DNA of 64,000 nt from Oceanobacillus timonensis. Its GTDB lineage: Bacteria; Bacillota; Bacilli; Bacillales; Amphibacillaceae. Of the stretch, positions 43,237-51,815 are shown piece by piece. Location of the stretch: NCBI RefSeq assembly GCF_900166635.1, contig NZ_LT800497.1:2528344-2592343 (forward strand), written 5' to 3'. Both the position numbers and the translations under genes were made by a program. The number at the start of each line of letters is the position of its first letter. Position 1 is the stretch's first letter. Below the pieces are notes generated by a model, which saw only the letters and a list, made by a program, of their open reading frames with translations, had not been told where the DNA came from and ran no database searches.

Positions 43237-43252
43237 TAAGCCTTAGGGTCTA
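43237..43252 (-). promoter_or_regulatory. putative LiaR/VraR-binding dyad upstream of liaI
   Basis: On the minus strand TAGACC-CTAA-GGCTTA is an imperfect 6-4-6 dyad about 85 bases before liaI. Its AG-n-C...AG-n-C spacing recalls the LiaR box of B. subtilis; the match is from memory. Confidence 0.4.
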
Positions 43253-43317
43253 TGCCCTTCTAAACCTCCTAAACAGCACTTTTACAAGCCATCTAGTTCC
43301 AGCTGCTAAAACGCAAA

Positions 43318-43354
43318 AATGGAATGATATCTCTGACTGAGATGCCATTCCATT
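43318..43354. terminator. hairpin terminator between liaI and the next gene
   Basis: AATGGAAT (43318-43325) pairs with ATTCCATT (43347-43354), with inner ATCTC/GAGAT. It lies just past the stop of the leftward gene at 43365. Confidence 0.75.
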
Positions 43355-43364
43355 TCGATTCTAC

Positions 43365-43658
43365 CTATTCTGTTTTAAATGTAAGTTCTTTGTTTTCCAG
43401 CGCCTTTGTCAGAGCCGGCATCGATGCTGGGCCAATGCCATGTAGAGCTAATATTTCTCGCTTGGTATGAGCTGCCATCTGCTCTTCTGTAGTAATGCCT
43501 TCGTGGATAAGTGCTCTTCTTGCCGGAGCGGAAAGTGCCGCTAAAAAGCCACTTTCCGGTTTATTTTCTTTTTCACAAGTCGGACAGCTTTCACAATCGG
43601 AACTTTTAAAGAAAATATGTCCATTCTTGCATACTTTTCTTTGTTTTTGGCCGGTCAT
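43365..43658 (-). CDS. RNA polymerase alpha-CTD-like helix-hairpin-helix protein
   Basis: This 97-residue protein starts with a zinc-ribbon-like segment (KVCKNGHIFFKSSDCESCPT then CEK) and has a C-terminal domain similar to the RNA polymerase alpha C-terminal domain: FLAALSAPARRALIHEGITT then KREILALHGIGPASMPALTK. This is a nucleic-acid-binding helix-hairpin-helix. Function unknown; monocistronic. Confidence 0.8.
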   Translation of the reverse strand: MTGQKQRKVCKNGHIFFKSSDCESCPTCEKENKPESGFLAALSAPARRALIHEGITTEEQMAAHTKREILALHGIGPASMPALTKALENKELTFKTE

Positions 43659-43737
43659 CGAATTTCCTCTTTTCTTATTTTATCATTTAAAGAATAATAC
43701 GCTAACTCATTAGTTTACATAATATAATTATAGTTAT

Positions 43738-44181
43738 CTAAATGCGCTTTTCCATAATGATTTCTCCTTCCGGATCATACTCCCCTGTCCGGACGAAACC
43801 ATGCTTTTTATATAATTGTTCCGCTAGATGGTTTCCTGGAACAAAGCTTAAACGTATGACCTGGACATCATAACGTGCATGGATATATGCTTCAATTAAT
43901 GGGATGAACTGATTGGCATAACCTTGTCCCTGATAGCGGTAATCAATCATAAACCGGTCAAACCAGATGCTCTTTTTTTCAGCAACATAAAAACCGACCA
44001 TGGCATAGCCGACAGGTTTGTTATCTGCATAAAGCCCAAGGGAAGTAGTCAACGCTTCAATAAAACTTTCCGCTAGGCAAAAAGGAACACTCTCTATAAA
44101 TGCTTTTTGATTTTCAGCTGCTTCTAATACAGCAATTTCTCTCCAATTTTCTTTATTAACTTCTTTTATATCAATAGACAC
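43738..44181 (-). CDS. GNAT-family N-acetyltransferase, BltD/spermidine acetyltransferase-like
   Basis: This 147-residue acetyltransferase has GLYADNKPVGYAMVGFYVAE, the acetyl-CoA motif YRYQGQGYANQFIPLI (Q/R-x-x-G-x-G/A) and LSFVPGNHLAEQLYKKHGFV. The start SIDIKEVNKENWREIAVLEA and the end GEYDPEGEIIMEKRI resemble Bacillus BltD, which acetylates spermidine. Substrate is inferred only. Confidence 0.85.
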   Translation of the reverse strand: MSIDIKEVNKENWREIAVLEAAENQKAFIESVPFCLAESFIEALTTSLGLYADNKPVGYAMVGFYVAEKKSIWFDRFMIDYRYQGQGYANQFIPLIEAYIHARYDVQVIRLSFVPGNHLAEQLYKKHGFVRTGEYDPEGEIIMEKRI

Positions 44182-44274
44182 TCATTTGCACCGCTCTCTC
44201 TGTGTTTATTTTATTAATGATAGAATAACTACCACCTTTTAAAAAGGGTAAAAAAGGATACTTACAAATTAAAA

Positions 44275-44310
44275 TCCCCTAGTACGGTGCCAATCACCAG
44301 CACTAGGGGA
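44275..44310 (-). terminator. terminator of the beta-lactamase-like lipoprotein gene
   Basis: TCCCCTAGT (44275-44283) pairs with ACTAGGGGA (44302-44310); on the minus strand a TTTTAATTT tail follows. Confidence 0.9.
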
Positions 44311-44324
44311 ACTCGTCAGGACTA

Positions 44325-45482
44325 TTATTCAGCTAACATCTCTCTGACTTCCTCACGAAAATCTTTCTCATGGATTAATTTATCCGTTAAAGCCTGCATC
44401 TGCATCGTTGCAATCTCCAGTTCAGACAGGTTGAGGTCATTTGTAAATAAAACTAGCTCCAATCGATTTCCATCCGCATCTTCTGCATACACAGCCTGAT
44501 TCAAAACAAAAGCAGTGCTTCCGCCTTTTTGCGCGGCACGTACAATCGATTCATTCGCTACATCCATGTTAAAAATAGCATCTAATTCGTCATAAAATGC
44601 TTCGGAGTAATATTCCTTTTTATTCAGCATCGCCATGATGTGATGATAATCTTCCGCTGTCGCATGTGTCAGGCGATCCGACCAGACCTTTTGAATCGGC
44701 ATATCAAGTAAAGCACTTGCTTCTTCTTTTTCCTCTGCACTTAACGGCTCCTCTTGCCATTCTTCAAAAAGATCGCTCGCTATTTGCCGGTAAGCATCAT
44801 CATCTACATCGCGTAATGCTGCTTCCAACTCACCTTCTTCTAAATGCTTCTCTTCCATCACCCTTTGAGGGATAGCGATACTTGCGGTTAACGGATAAAT
44901 CGGCTCATGATGGTTCAAATCCAATTCTTCTACCCGATTATTTACTTCTTCTAATCCCAGTCTTTCTATTAAATAATCGGTATTGGCATTAGAACTAAAG
45001 TCCATCATACCTTGTGCGATTTGTTCCAGGGAAACATCGCCTTCTTCGTCTTCCAGTGTACTTTTCCAGGCATCATGCGCTCCGCCATCCGTATTCGGAA
45101 AATAATACTTGTCCACTTCCTCCATAGCCACCGTTTGAGAAGGATCAATGTCACCTGCTTCTGCTTGACCAGCAAATTCCATTGCAATCATTATTTTAAC
45201 TACACTGGCAAGCGGCATGGCTAATTCGGTATTCATTTCCGCTATTGGTTCATCATTCCAAGTCGCTAAAAAAGAAACGCGCTCCGAATCTTGATTTTCT
45301 TTTATAAAGTCCATCAACAACCCTGTTGCTGGATCCAGATTTTGCTTTTCATTATTATCTTCGGAATCATCCGCTTGTCCTGAATGATTTTCCTTGTCTT
45401 CCTTCTCTTCCTCATTATCGCTGGCACAAGCAGCTAAAAGGAGAAGCAAGCTGCAGAGCAAAAAAGCATACGTTTTTTTCAC
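44325..45482 (-). CDS. class A beta-lactamase-fold lipoprotein serine hydrolase
   Basis: This 385-residue lipoprotein (lipobox LLAACAS, Cys19, then an acidic linker) has the class-A fold: SxxK in MPLASVVKIMIAMEFAG (about residue 93), an SxN-type motif in MDFSSNANTDYLIERL, and KGG in AAQKGGSTAFV replacing KTG. The Glu166 loop of true beta-lactamases is not obvious, so an esterase or wall-active enzyme is as likely. It is 22 bases downstream of the ABC permease on the same strand and may be co-transcribed. Confidence 0.82.
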   Translation of the reverse strand: MKKTYAFLLCSLLLLLAACASDNEEEKEDKENHSGQADDSEDNNEKQNLDPATGLLMDFIKENQDSERVSFLATWNDEPIAEMNTELAMPLASVVKIMIAMEFAGQAEAGDIDPSQTVAMEEVDKYYFPNTDGGAHDAWKSTLEDEEGDVSLEQIAQGMMDFSSNANTDYLIERLGLEEVNNRVEELDLNHHEPIYPLTASIAIPQRVMEEKHLEEGELEAALRDVDDDAYRQIASDLFEEWQEEPLSAEEKEEASALLDMPIQKVWSDRLTHATAEDYHHIMAMLNKKEYYSEAFYDELDAIFNMDVANESIVRAAQKGGSTAFVLNQAVYAEDADGNRLELVLFTNDLNLSELEIATMQMQALTDKLIHEKDFREEVREMLAE

Positions 45483-45504
45483 GATAGATAGACCGCCTTT
45501 CCGA

Positions 45505-46377
45505 CTAATTTCCAGCTACATCTCGTTTTTTGAAAGTCAGCCACCCTATTACCATAAATATCACATAGTAAACAAGAAGCACAGCAGCGGAAAAGCCTAA
45601 GGAGGTTCCTTCAATCATTGGTGATCCTTCAAAAGTACTTTGCAAGTTCAGATGTGCGGTTAATAAATATTTACTAATTTCATATTGGCTTACCAGCATC
45701 GTAATCATTGGTGAAGCAATGAATATAACAATGCTTGCTGCAATGGCCATAGCACTGCCTTTAAATAAAATCGCAATCATGAAAGAAAAGGTTGCCACAA
45801 TAATTAATGGTATAAGGCTGAACAAGATGTCTTTCCCAATCGAAGTTATCACCGAAACTTCCGTATATCCGGACCCCATATTATCGACAATCGTTGGATT
45901 CCAGGAGTCGACACCAAAAAAGAGAAGCCCTATAATCATAGAAAGAATAATGGTATATAAAATCATTACCAATGCGAACAACAAAACGGTAATATATTTT
46001 GAGGTTAAAATGGTTCCTCTTCCTGCCGGGCGAATCAATAATAATTTAATCGTTCCCCATTTATATTCATTGGAAATAATTTTAGCTGCAACAACGATAA
46101 TGAAAATCGTAATGAAGCTGGTCATAGAGATATTTTCTGCCACGAAGGCCCACATATCGTAAGCAGGAACTTCTAATCCCATGGATTGATAGGCCTGCAT
46201 CAGCTCTGCTTGAAAAGTTCCATCAACCATCGCACTTGGGTTCACAACAAAGCTTGTAACCATACCCATACCAATCAAGAGGAAGCCGATAATAATATAC
46301 ATCGCCCAGGTAGATTTATAATGATGCAGTTTGATAAATTCGTTTTTTATTAGCTGACCCAAATTACTCAATGACAT
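45505..46377 (-). CDS. ABC-2-type transporter permease
   Basis: This 290-residue permease has six helices. It begins NLGQLIKNEFIKLHHYKSTW, the cytosolic coupling helix seen in BcrB/YtrC-like exporters, and has ISNEYKWGTIKLLLIRPAGR (E-x-x-G-T-x-K-x-L-L loop). The ATG at 46377 overlaps the ATPase gene by 14 bases; a TTG at 46371 is also possible from the RBS spacing. It forms an exporter with the next gene; peptides or bacitracin-like compounds are typical substrates. Confidence 0.88.
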   Translation of the reverse strand: MSLSNLGQLIKNEFIKLHHYKSTWAMYIIIGFLLIGMGMVTSFVVNPSAMVDGTFQAELMQAYQSMGLEVPAYDMWAFVAENISMTSFITIFIIVVAAKIISNEYKWGTIKLLLIRPAGRGTILTSKYITVLLFALVMILYTIILSMIIGLLFFGVDSWNPTIVDNMGSGYTEVSVITSIGKDILFSLIPLIIVATFSFMIAILFKGSAMAIAASIVIFIASPMITMLVSQYEISKYLLTAHLNLQSTFEGSPMIEGTSLGFSAAVLLVYYVIFMVIGWLTFKKRDVAGN

Positions 46378-47299
46378 TCTCTCCAATCAAATCAAAAAAT
46401 TTATCTTCTAGCGTATTTGTCGATACCTGAACTTCATACACATTAATGTTATGGTTTAATAATTCTTTAAGCACAGCCGGTATTTGTTCCCGTTTAACAG
46501 CTGTTTTTATGGTTGATTCGTCTACCGCTTCAACATGGAGTGTTTCATCATCCAAACTGTCCAAATGCACTTTTGCAGCCTGGGCATTGTTGACGGAGAT
46601 GGTATACTCTGACACATCGTCTTTCTCAGCTTGTCTGTTCTTTTCCACATCTTCCACGGCAATTAAAGCGCCATTTTTTATAACGCCAATGCGATCACAC
46701 ATTAATTCAATCTCAGATAGTAAATGGCTGGACACAATCACACTGACGTTTTCCTTTTCTGCCAATGTCCGGATATACTGGCGAATTTCCTTCATTCCGG
46801 AGGGATCCAGTCCGTTGGTCGGCTCATCTAAAATGAGAATCGACGGTTTATGTAACAAAGCTTGTGCAATGCCTAACCGCTGCCGCATTCCAAGAGAGTA
46901 CCCGCCAACTTTTTCATTGACGACCTTTTCCAGTCCGACTAATCGAACAACCTCTTCTATTCGTTCTTTCGTTGTCCCTGGAATCATCCGGGCAAATTGT
47001 TCCAAATTCTTTCTTCCTGTTAAGAAAGGATACATTTCCGGATTCTCCACAATGGCTCCCACTTCTCTGATTGCTTCTGCATAATCGGTTTGAATGCTTT
47101 TCCCGACAATGCGAATGTCACCTTCTGTTAATTTCATCAGACCAACCATCATCCGGATCGTAGTCGTTTTACCGGCCCCATTCGGCCCGACAAAACCAAA
47201 AACTTCCCCTTTCTTTATTTGAAAGTTGACGTCTTTAATAATTTCTTTGTCTTTAATGCGTTTACTGACATTTGTTAGTTCCATTGCAATCTCAGTCAA
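46364..47299 (-). CDS. ABC transporter ATP-binding protein (BcrA/YtrB type)
   Basis: This 311-residue ATPase has Walker A GPNGAGKTTTIRMMVG near residue 38, Q-loop MVGLMK...IVENPEMYPFL, signature YSLGMRQRLGIAQALL and Walker B ILILDEPTNGLDP, then a C-terminal extension typical of BcrA exporters. The TTG at 47299 lies seven bases after GGAGG. Operon with the permease. Confidence 0.92.
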   Translation of the reverse strand: MTEIAMELTNVSKRIKDKEIIKDVNFQIKKGEVFGFVGPNGAGKTTTIRMMVGLMKLTEGDIRIVGKSIQTDYAEAIREVGAIVENPEMYPFLTGRKNLEQFARMIPGTTKERIEEVVRLVGLEKVVNEKVGGYSLGMRQRLGIAQALLHKPSILILDEPTNGLDPSGMKEIRQYIRTLAEKENVSVIVSSHLLSEIELMCDRIGVIKNGALIAVEDVEKNRQAEKDDVSEYTISVNNAQAAKVHLDSLDDETLHVEAVDESTIKTAVKREQIPAVLKELLNHNINVYEVQVSTNTLEDKFFDLIGENVIE

Positions 47300-47615
47300 T
47301 TCATGACCTCCTCGTCCATTTTTTCTGTCTAATTAAGTTATACGAAAGAATAACTTAAAAGTTTCACACCCATCTCTATTTTACGCAGTGTAACTTGCTG
47401 TATGATTCCCGATTCAAGAAAAGAAAAAACGTACGATTCATTCATAGCGGCCTTTTTACTGTCCATAACGATCTGGGTGGTCTTCGAGTAAAGAAAAAGA
47501 TAATAATCTATACAACAGATACATGCTTTACGCAAAAATGTGTTAGCTCCTATTAGGTTTGTCTAATCCCTTTTTTCTTCTTTGCGTATATTGATTGGGA
47601 AAGGAGGGATAAGCT
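47300..47615. other. 316-bp intergenic region
   Basis: It should hold the divergent promoters of the ABC operon and the Cys/His-rich gene. No strong hairpin or palindrome was seen. Confidence 0.5.
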
Positions 47616-47897
47616 ATGTGCGGTCATCACTCATCAAGAGAAAAGTGTAAAGATCCTTGTCGCAACACAAGTCGCCCAGGAGGTGACTATCGTCACAGAG
47701 ATCATAAATCCTGTCACTGTGGCAGCAGACATGAAAGCCATTGCGGATGCAGAAGCAGACATGAAAAACGTTGTCATTGCCGAGATCATCACAGCAACGA
47801 TCATCATCACAAATGTCGTGAATCGAATCATTGTGATAACAGACAGCGTCATAGAAATAGAAGGAGATTCTGCTTTTGTTGTAACAGCTTCTACTAA
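47616..47897 (+). CDS. Cys/His/Arg-rich small protein (spore-coat-like)
   Basis: ATG at 47616 follows a strong AAAGGAGGGAT. The product of 93 residues is very rich in Cys, His and Arg (SHCGCRSRHEKRCHCRDHHS; ending FCFCCNSFY). Such composition suggests metal binding or disulfide-crosslinked coat material. Two other frames are open over the same DNA: plus frame (47683 on) gives a hydrophobic Ile/Val/Thr repeat, and the minus strand 47634-47906 is open too. The RBS favours the Cys/His frame. No known family. Confidence 0.5.
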   Translation: MCGHHSSREKCKDPCRNTSRPGGDYRHRDHKSCHCGSRHESHCGCRSRHEKRCHCRDHHSNDHHHKCRESNHCDNRQRHRNRRRFCFCCNSFY

Positions 47898-47937
47898 TAA
47901 AAGCATATAAAAAGCGAACCCTCATCCTTTAAAAAAA

Positions 47938-47976
47938 CCCGCAGGCTATTAGATTTTGCTTCTAACAGCTTGCGGG
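47938..47976 (-). terminator. terminator of the CAP-domain gene
   Basis: ACCCGCA and TGCGGGT pair, with inner GCT/AGC and TTAGA/TCTAA. On the minus strand TTTTTTT follows. Confidence 0.9.
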
Positions 47977-47996
47977 TGTTCTAAAATCAGAACACA

Positions 47997-49166
47997 TTAT
48001 TGATAAAAATTTTCCGTATAAAATGGCTGATCGCTTTCATTAAAATCAACGCCTATGCCTAAATGGCTAAATGTATCGTGTAAAATGTTTTCTCGGTGTC
48101 CCTCTGAATTCATCAATCCCTGATGAGCAAACACACTGCTGAATTGTCCATACGCAAGATTTTCTCCCGCACTTAAGAAGGAAATGTCGTCTTCCCGCAT
48201 TCGATCAAAAGGGGACTGTCCATCTAGATTCGTATGATTGAAAAATTGATTGGCAGCCATATCCGTACTGTGTTTTCTCGCCGTTTCTCTTACTTCTTCG
48301 TCCCACTCCAAAATAGACAGGTCATGCTTCACACGAGTTGCATTGGTTAAATCAAATAATTGATATTCCAGCCCTTCTTTCAGCTCTTCATTGCCAGGCG
48401 TATAAAGGGTGCTTTTTGCAGATTCTAAATCCTCGTCTATCAGCTGGATGGCTGTGACTTCATCTGATTCATGCAGATCATAAAAGATGGTTGCGTACGT
48501 GCCATCCATATGATAAACATCATATTCCCCTTCACTCTCAATGTTATAATTAAACCAGCCATTACGGATCACCTCTTCCGGCTCACCTAATGTCTCATTG
48601 ACAAATGATTTGGAATCACCCAATTCAATATCATGCTGCGAAGACAGTAAATCCTGATTGGTAAAGAGTCCACGTACAACCTCCTGCTCATCGTACGCTA
48701 CCATCATAAAGTTTTTATAATTTTCATGATACGTAGACCACTCGACGCCATACTCATTTTGACTTTGACGTGCCGGCTCACTGTACATGTCTTCCACCTG
48801 TTCTTTTGTATCTCCAATCTCCACATTACCAACAGAAAAGGACTGTTCTTCTGGAGTAGTGAGTTCAGGTGTTTCTACTTGCTCATACTCTCTGTTTGTA
48901 TCTGAACCGGTTATGGAATCTACCAAAGACGTTGCCTCATCGGATATTTGACGAAAATAAAAGTCATTATCTATCGCATCTGTCACAAAGTCGCTTACAT
49001 AAGAAAACGCATCATTGACAGCATCCGGGACCAAATCACGAACCGGATCTTCCCATAGCGTTTTTGTCCAAACAGCTAATAATATAATAAACAGCAAAAA
49101 TAATAATCGCTTGAAAATTGCTATCCCAACCTTTTTTGTCTCTTTAATACAGCAATAGAGCATCAA
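47997..49166 (-). CDS. CAP-domain (SCP/PR1-like, YkwD-type) secreted or membrane-anchored protein
   Basis: This 389-residue protein has one N-terminal helix (LLFLLFIILLAVWTKTLW), a CAP-associated beta domain in the middle (FSVGNVEIGDTKEQVEDMYS; GDSKSFVNETLGEPEEVI) and a C-terminal CAP domain: LFDLTNATRVKHDLSILEWD, ARKHSTDMAANQFFNHTNLD, GENLAYGQFSS and MNSEGHRENILHDTFSHLGI (HxxH-like site). In Bacillus such proteins are linked to spores or envelope. No good RBS is seen for the ATG at 49166. Confidence 0.88.
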   Translation of the reverse strand: MMLYCCIKETKKVGIAIFKRLLFLLFIILLAVWTKTLWEDPVRDLVPDAVNDAFSYVSDFVTDAIDNDFYFRQISDEATSLVDSITGSDTNREYEQVETPELTTPEEQSFSVGNVEIGDTKEQVEDMYSEPARQSQNEYGVEWSTYHENYKNFMMVAYDEQEVVRGLFTNQDLLSSQHDIELGDSKSFVNETLGEPEEVIRNGWFNYNIESEGEYDVYHMDGTYATIFYDLHESDEVTAIQLIDEDLESAKSTLYTPGNEELKEGLEYQLFDLTNATRVKHDLSILEWDEEVRETARKHSTDMAANQFFNHTNLDGQSPFDRMREDDISFLSAGENLAYGQFSSVFAHQGLMNSEGHRENILHDTFSHLGIGVDFNESDQPFYTENFYQ

Positions 49167-49309
49167 CAGCCGCTATTCTATTATTTACCAAATCAGCTGC
49201 TGCTACTCCTTCCATCATAAGTTAATGGACTAACTTATGTGAATTATACTATGTTTGAATTGCTTTCAACAAATCTAAGCATTTTTTCTTTCAAATGCAG
49301 CTTACATCA

Positions 49310-49350
49310 AAAAAATCTGCTCTATCTTAATAGACAGAAACAGATTTTTT
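49310..49350. terminator. terminator downstream of the DUF819 gene
   Basis: AAAAAATCTG (49310-49319) pairs with CAGATTTTTT (49341-49350); it ends nine bases past the leftward stop. Confidence 0.85.
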
Positions 49351-49358
49351 ACAATTAC

Positions 49359-50582
49359 TTACATGATAGAGCCAAACCAAACAGCAAGAAAGGTACCGAT
49401 ATAATTCCCTACAATATACCCTAGTGTTCCGACGATTAATATCGGTCCGACCAGCTGTTTCCATCCTTTCGCAATCGCAAATGCAGCTGCCGTCGTCGGA
49501 CCTCCAATATTTGCGTTGCTGGCCAAAAGGATTTCTTCTAAGCTCATCTTGAATAATTTCCCAAAAACAAGTGACAGTATTAAATTAATGGCCACAATAA
49601 TAAATGCAAATAAAAGTAATAATGGCGCCGTTTGGATAATCAAAGGAATAGAAGCAGGAATTCCGATAACGACAAAAAAGAGGTGAATCAGATACGTACC
49701 CATTTCCTGGCTTCCGTTTAACCCGGAAAAATAATTTGGAAATACAGCCAACGCTATAAAAGTCAGTGTTGTCAGTACCAGATACTGGTCTCCTATGATC
49801 CCGCTCAATAAGTTATTAAAAAAAGAAGCATCGTCACCGCTTGGGATGATGCCAGCAAAGAATTCTGCAATTTTTAAGGAGACAATAACTAAAAGAAAAG
49901 CCGTCCCAATGGAGAGTGCCATATCCTTCAAAGAAACTTCCTTCCGCTTCCAAAAGCTTTCCGCCAATGTCTTATCAGCATCCGATTGCCTTTGTTCTAC
50001 TTGTTTCACATGCGGCGCTGAATATCGTTTACGGATAAAGTTAACAGCAGGTATCATCATCAGAATAATAAATAACAAAGCCATCATTAAATTATCAGCA
50101 ACCACAGCTGAAGAGGTAATGGCTTCAGGAGTATCAAATTTAGCAGACATCGCTGCAAAATTCACGCCTCCTCCTGTATATGTAGCACTGAAAATACCAC
50201 TCAATTGATCTAAAAAAGGAATATGATTCCGCAAAGTAAAAAACGCAATAATGGTTCCTGCCACCGTTCCGATTGAACTCAGCAGGAAAATAAGTAATAA
50301 TCTGCTGCTTTCCTTCCATATTTTTTTAATGTTCACATGAAATAGCAATAGTGGTATTGCCAATGGAACAATCACAGACCAGACTGCATCATACACCGGT
50401 GATTCTAATGGGATAACACCCGTGTTAGATAAAATCATGGCACCGACTAACGCAATAATTGCTCCAGTAACCTTGGAGGCCCAATTGTAGCGCTGTTCCA
50501 AATAAATACTGACGGATGCCCAAATAATGATCATTCCCCATAGTGTAATACTGTCATCCGCTTGAATGAATGTTTCACTCAT
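49359..50582 (-). CDS. DUF819-family (YjcL-like) membrane protein
   Basis: This 407-residue protein has about 11-12 helices. Signature segments are SGIFSATYTGGGVNFAAMSAKF with VVADNLMMALLFIILMMIPA in the first half, and NANIGGPTTAAAFAIAKGWK in the second, a family pattern reminiscent of ion/solute transporters. Real substrate unknown. ATG at 50582 preceded by GGGGAG. Monocistronic. Confidence 0.9.
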   Translation of the reverse strand: MSETFIQADDSITLWGMIIIWASVSIYLEQRYNWASKVTGAIIALVGAMILSNTGVIPLESPVYDAVWSVIVPLAIPLLLFHVNIKKIWKESSRLLLIFLLSSIGTVAGTIIAFFTLRNHIPFLDQLSGIFSATYTGGGVNFAAMSAKFDTPEAITSSAVVADNLMMALLFIILMMIPAVNFIRKRYSAPHVKQVEQRQSDADKTLAESFWKRKEVSLKDMALSIGTAFLLVIVSLKIAEFFAGIIPSGDDASFFNNLLSGIIGDQYLVLTTLTFIALAVFPNYFSGLNGSQEMGTYLIHLFFVVIGIPASIPLIIQTAPLLLLFAFIIVAINLILSLVFGKLFKMSLEEILLASNANIGGPTTAAAFAIAKGWKQLVGPILIVGTLGYIVGNYIGTFLAVWFGSIM

Positions 50583-50710
50583 CGACTCCCCATTCCCTTC
50601 TCTGTTATTCATTATTTGTATTATATTTTATCATTTAATCTGAATAAGTTGATAGGTATTGTGGTATGTTTTTAGGAATATTGACTATATTGCAGACAAA
50701 TCCACGCTAA

Positions 50711-50745
50711 AAACCTCCCTAAATCTAAATGATTTAGAGAGGTTT
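50711..50745. terminator. terminator of dapA
   Basis: AAACCTC and GAGGTTT pair, with inner CTAAATC/GATTTAG; TTTTTAG follows on the minus strand. Confidence 0.85.
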
Positions 50746-50762
50746 CAACTTGATAGCGCCAA

Positions 50763-51644
50763 TTATTTTACTTGCTCAAGCAGTTCTAATTTACGATTTA
50801 ATGATTGCAGCTGCTCATCATTTAATGAAAGTAATGGCAAACGAACACCGCCGACATTTACAGCCTTCCGATTCAAAGCTGCCTTTACCGGAGCTGGACT
50901 AGGTGCTGCAAACATTTCCTGCATAACCGGTAAAATGCGCTGATGGATTGAAGCCGCTTTTTTCACTTCTCCCTGTTCATATGCAGTGATCATCTCCTGC
51001 ATCTCATTACCGATTACATGGGCTGAAACCGAAACAATGCCTACTGCCCCAACTGCAAGAGACGGCAATGTGATTGCATCTTCTCCGCTATATACAGAAA
51101 AGCTCGCGTCCGTTTGCGCTACCATTTCCGTTACCTTATCCATATTACCGCTCGCATCTTTAATAGCCACAATATTATCCACCGTCGATAAACGAATAAC
51201 CGTTTCTGCTGCCAAATCAACAGAAGTTCTGCCAGGTACGTTATATAGCATCACAGGCAATTGCACCGAATCAGCTATCGTTTTAAAATGCGCATGTAAA
51301 CCGTCCTGAGAAGGTTTATTATAATAAGGTGTTACCAGCATAATAGCATCCACACCTGTTTTTTCAGCAGCTTGTGACAACGCAATAGAGCCTTTTGTTT
51401 CGTTGGAACCAGTGCCAGCAATCACTGTAATTCTTCCATTTACTTTTTGTACCGTATGTGAAAATAATGCCAGCTTTTCTTCATTTGATAAAGTTGGGGA
51501 TTCGCCCGTTGTTCCTGCGACTACCACCCCGTCGGAGCCATTAGCAATCAGATGTTCAATTAAATGATCCAATGCTTCATAATCAATTTCTTGCTGTTCG
51601 TTGAATGGCGTTACCATCGCCGTTACCACTTTCCCAAAATTCAT
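50763..51644 (-). CDS. dapA: 4-hydroxy-tetrahydrodipicolinate synthase
   Basis: DapA condenses pyruvate and aspartate semialdehyde in lysine/diaminopimelate synthesis. The 293-residue TIM barrel has VVAGTTGESPTLSNEEK (pyruvate carboxylate site), Tyr134 in VMLYNVPGRTS, and the Schiff-base Lys162 in IVAIKDASGNMDK. ATG follows AAAGGGTG. The leader just upstream contains a 151-bp inserted repeat. No other lysine gene is near. Confidence 0.96.
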   Translation of the reverse strand: MNFGKVVTAMVTPFNEQQEIDYEALDHLIEHLIANGSDGVVVAGTTGESPTLSNEEKLALFSHTVQKVNGRITVIAGTGSNETKGSIALSQAAEKTGVDAIMLVTPYYNKPSQDGLHAHFKTIADSVQLPVMLYNVPGRTSVDLAAETVIRLSTVDNIVAIKDASGNMDKVTEMVAQTDASFSVYSGEDAITLPSLAVGAVGIVSVSAHVIGNEMQEMITAYEQGEVKKAASIHQRILPVMQEMFAAPSPAPVKAALNRKAVNVGGVRLPLLSLNDEQLQSLNRKLELLEQVK

Positions 51645-51664
51645 AACAACACACCCTTTTTATA

Positions 51665-51815
51665 GGAAGTTCAAAAAAACTCCAAATGATAAGCGGCGAA
51701 TCTCTGCGTTGGCGCGGCTTTTCCGATACTCACGTATTTAATAACATACGCTCCGTTCGGAAAAGCCACACCGCCTTGATCTTCTTGCTTCTAATTCGGC
51801 CTTTTTTTAAACCTC
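51665..51815. repeat. 151-bp MITE-like element in the dapA leader
   Basis: The element is flanked by exact 8-bp direct repeats TTTTTATA (51657-51664 and 51816-51823). The ends are imperfect inverted repeats: GGAAGTTCAAAAAAACTCC on the left and (complement) GAGGTTTAAAAAAAGGCC on the right. It contains an 11-bp stem GGCTTTTCCGA (51716-51726) with TCGGAAAAGCC (51757-51767). No ORF. It ends about 20 bases before the dapA start, so it forms part of the dapA transcript or promoter. Confidence 0.7.

Noticed and set aside
47634..47906. Antisense ORF over the Cys/His-rich gene
   Set aside because: No ribosome binding site; the Met/Thr/Ala-rich composition mirrors the CATCAT repeats on the other strand.
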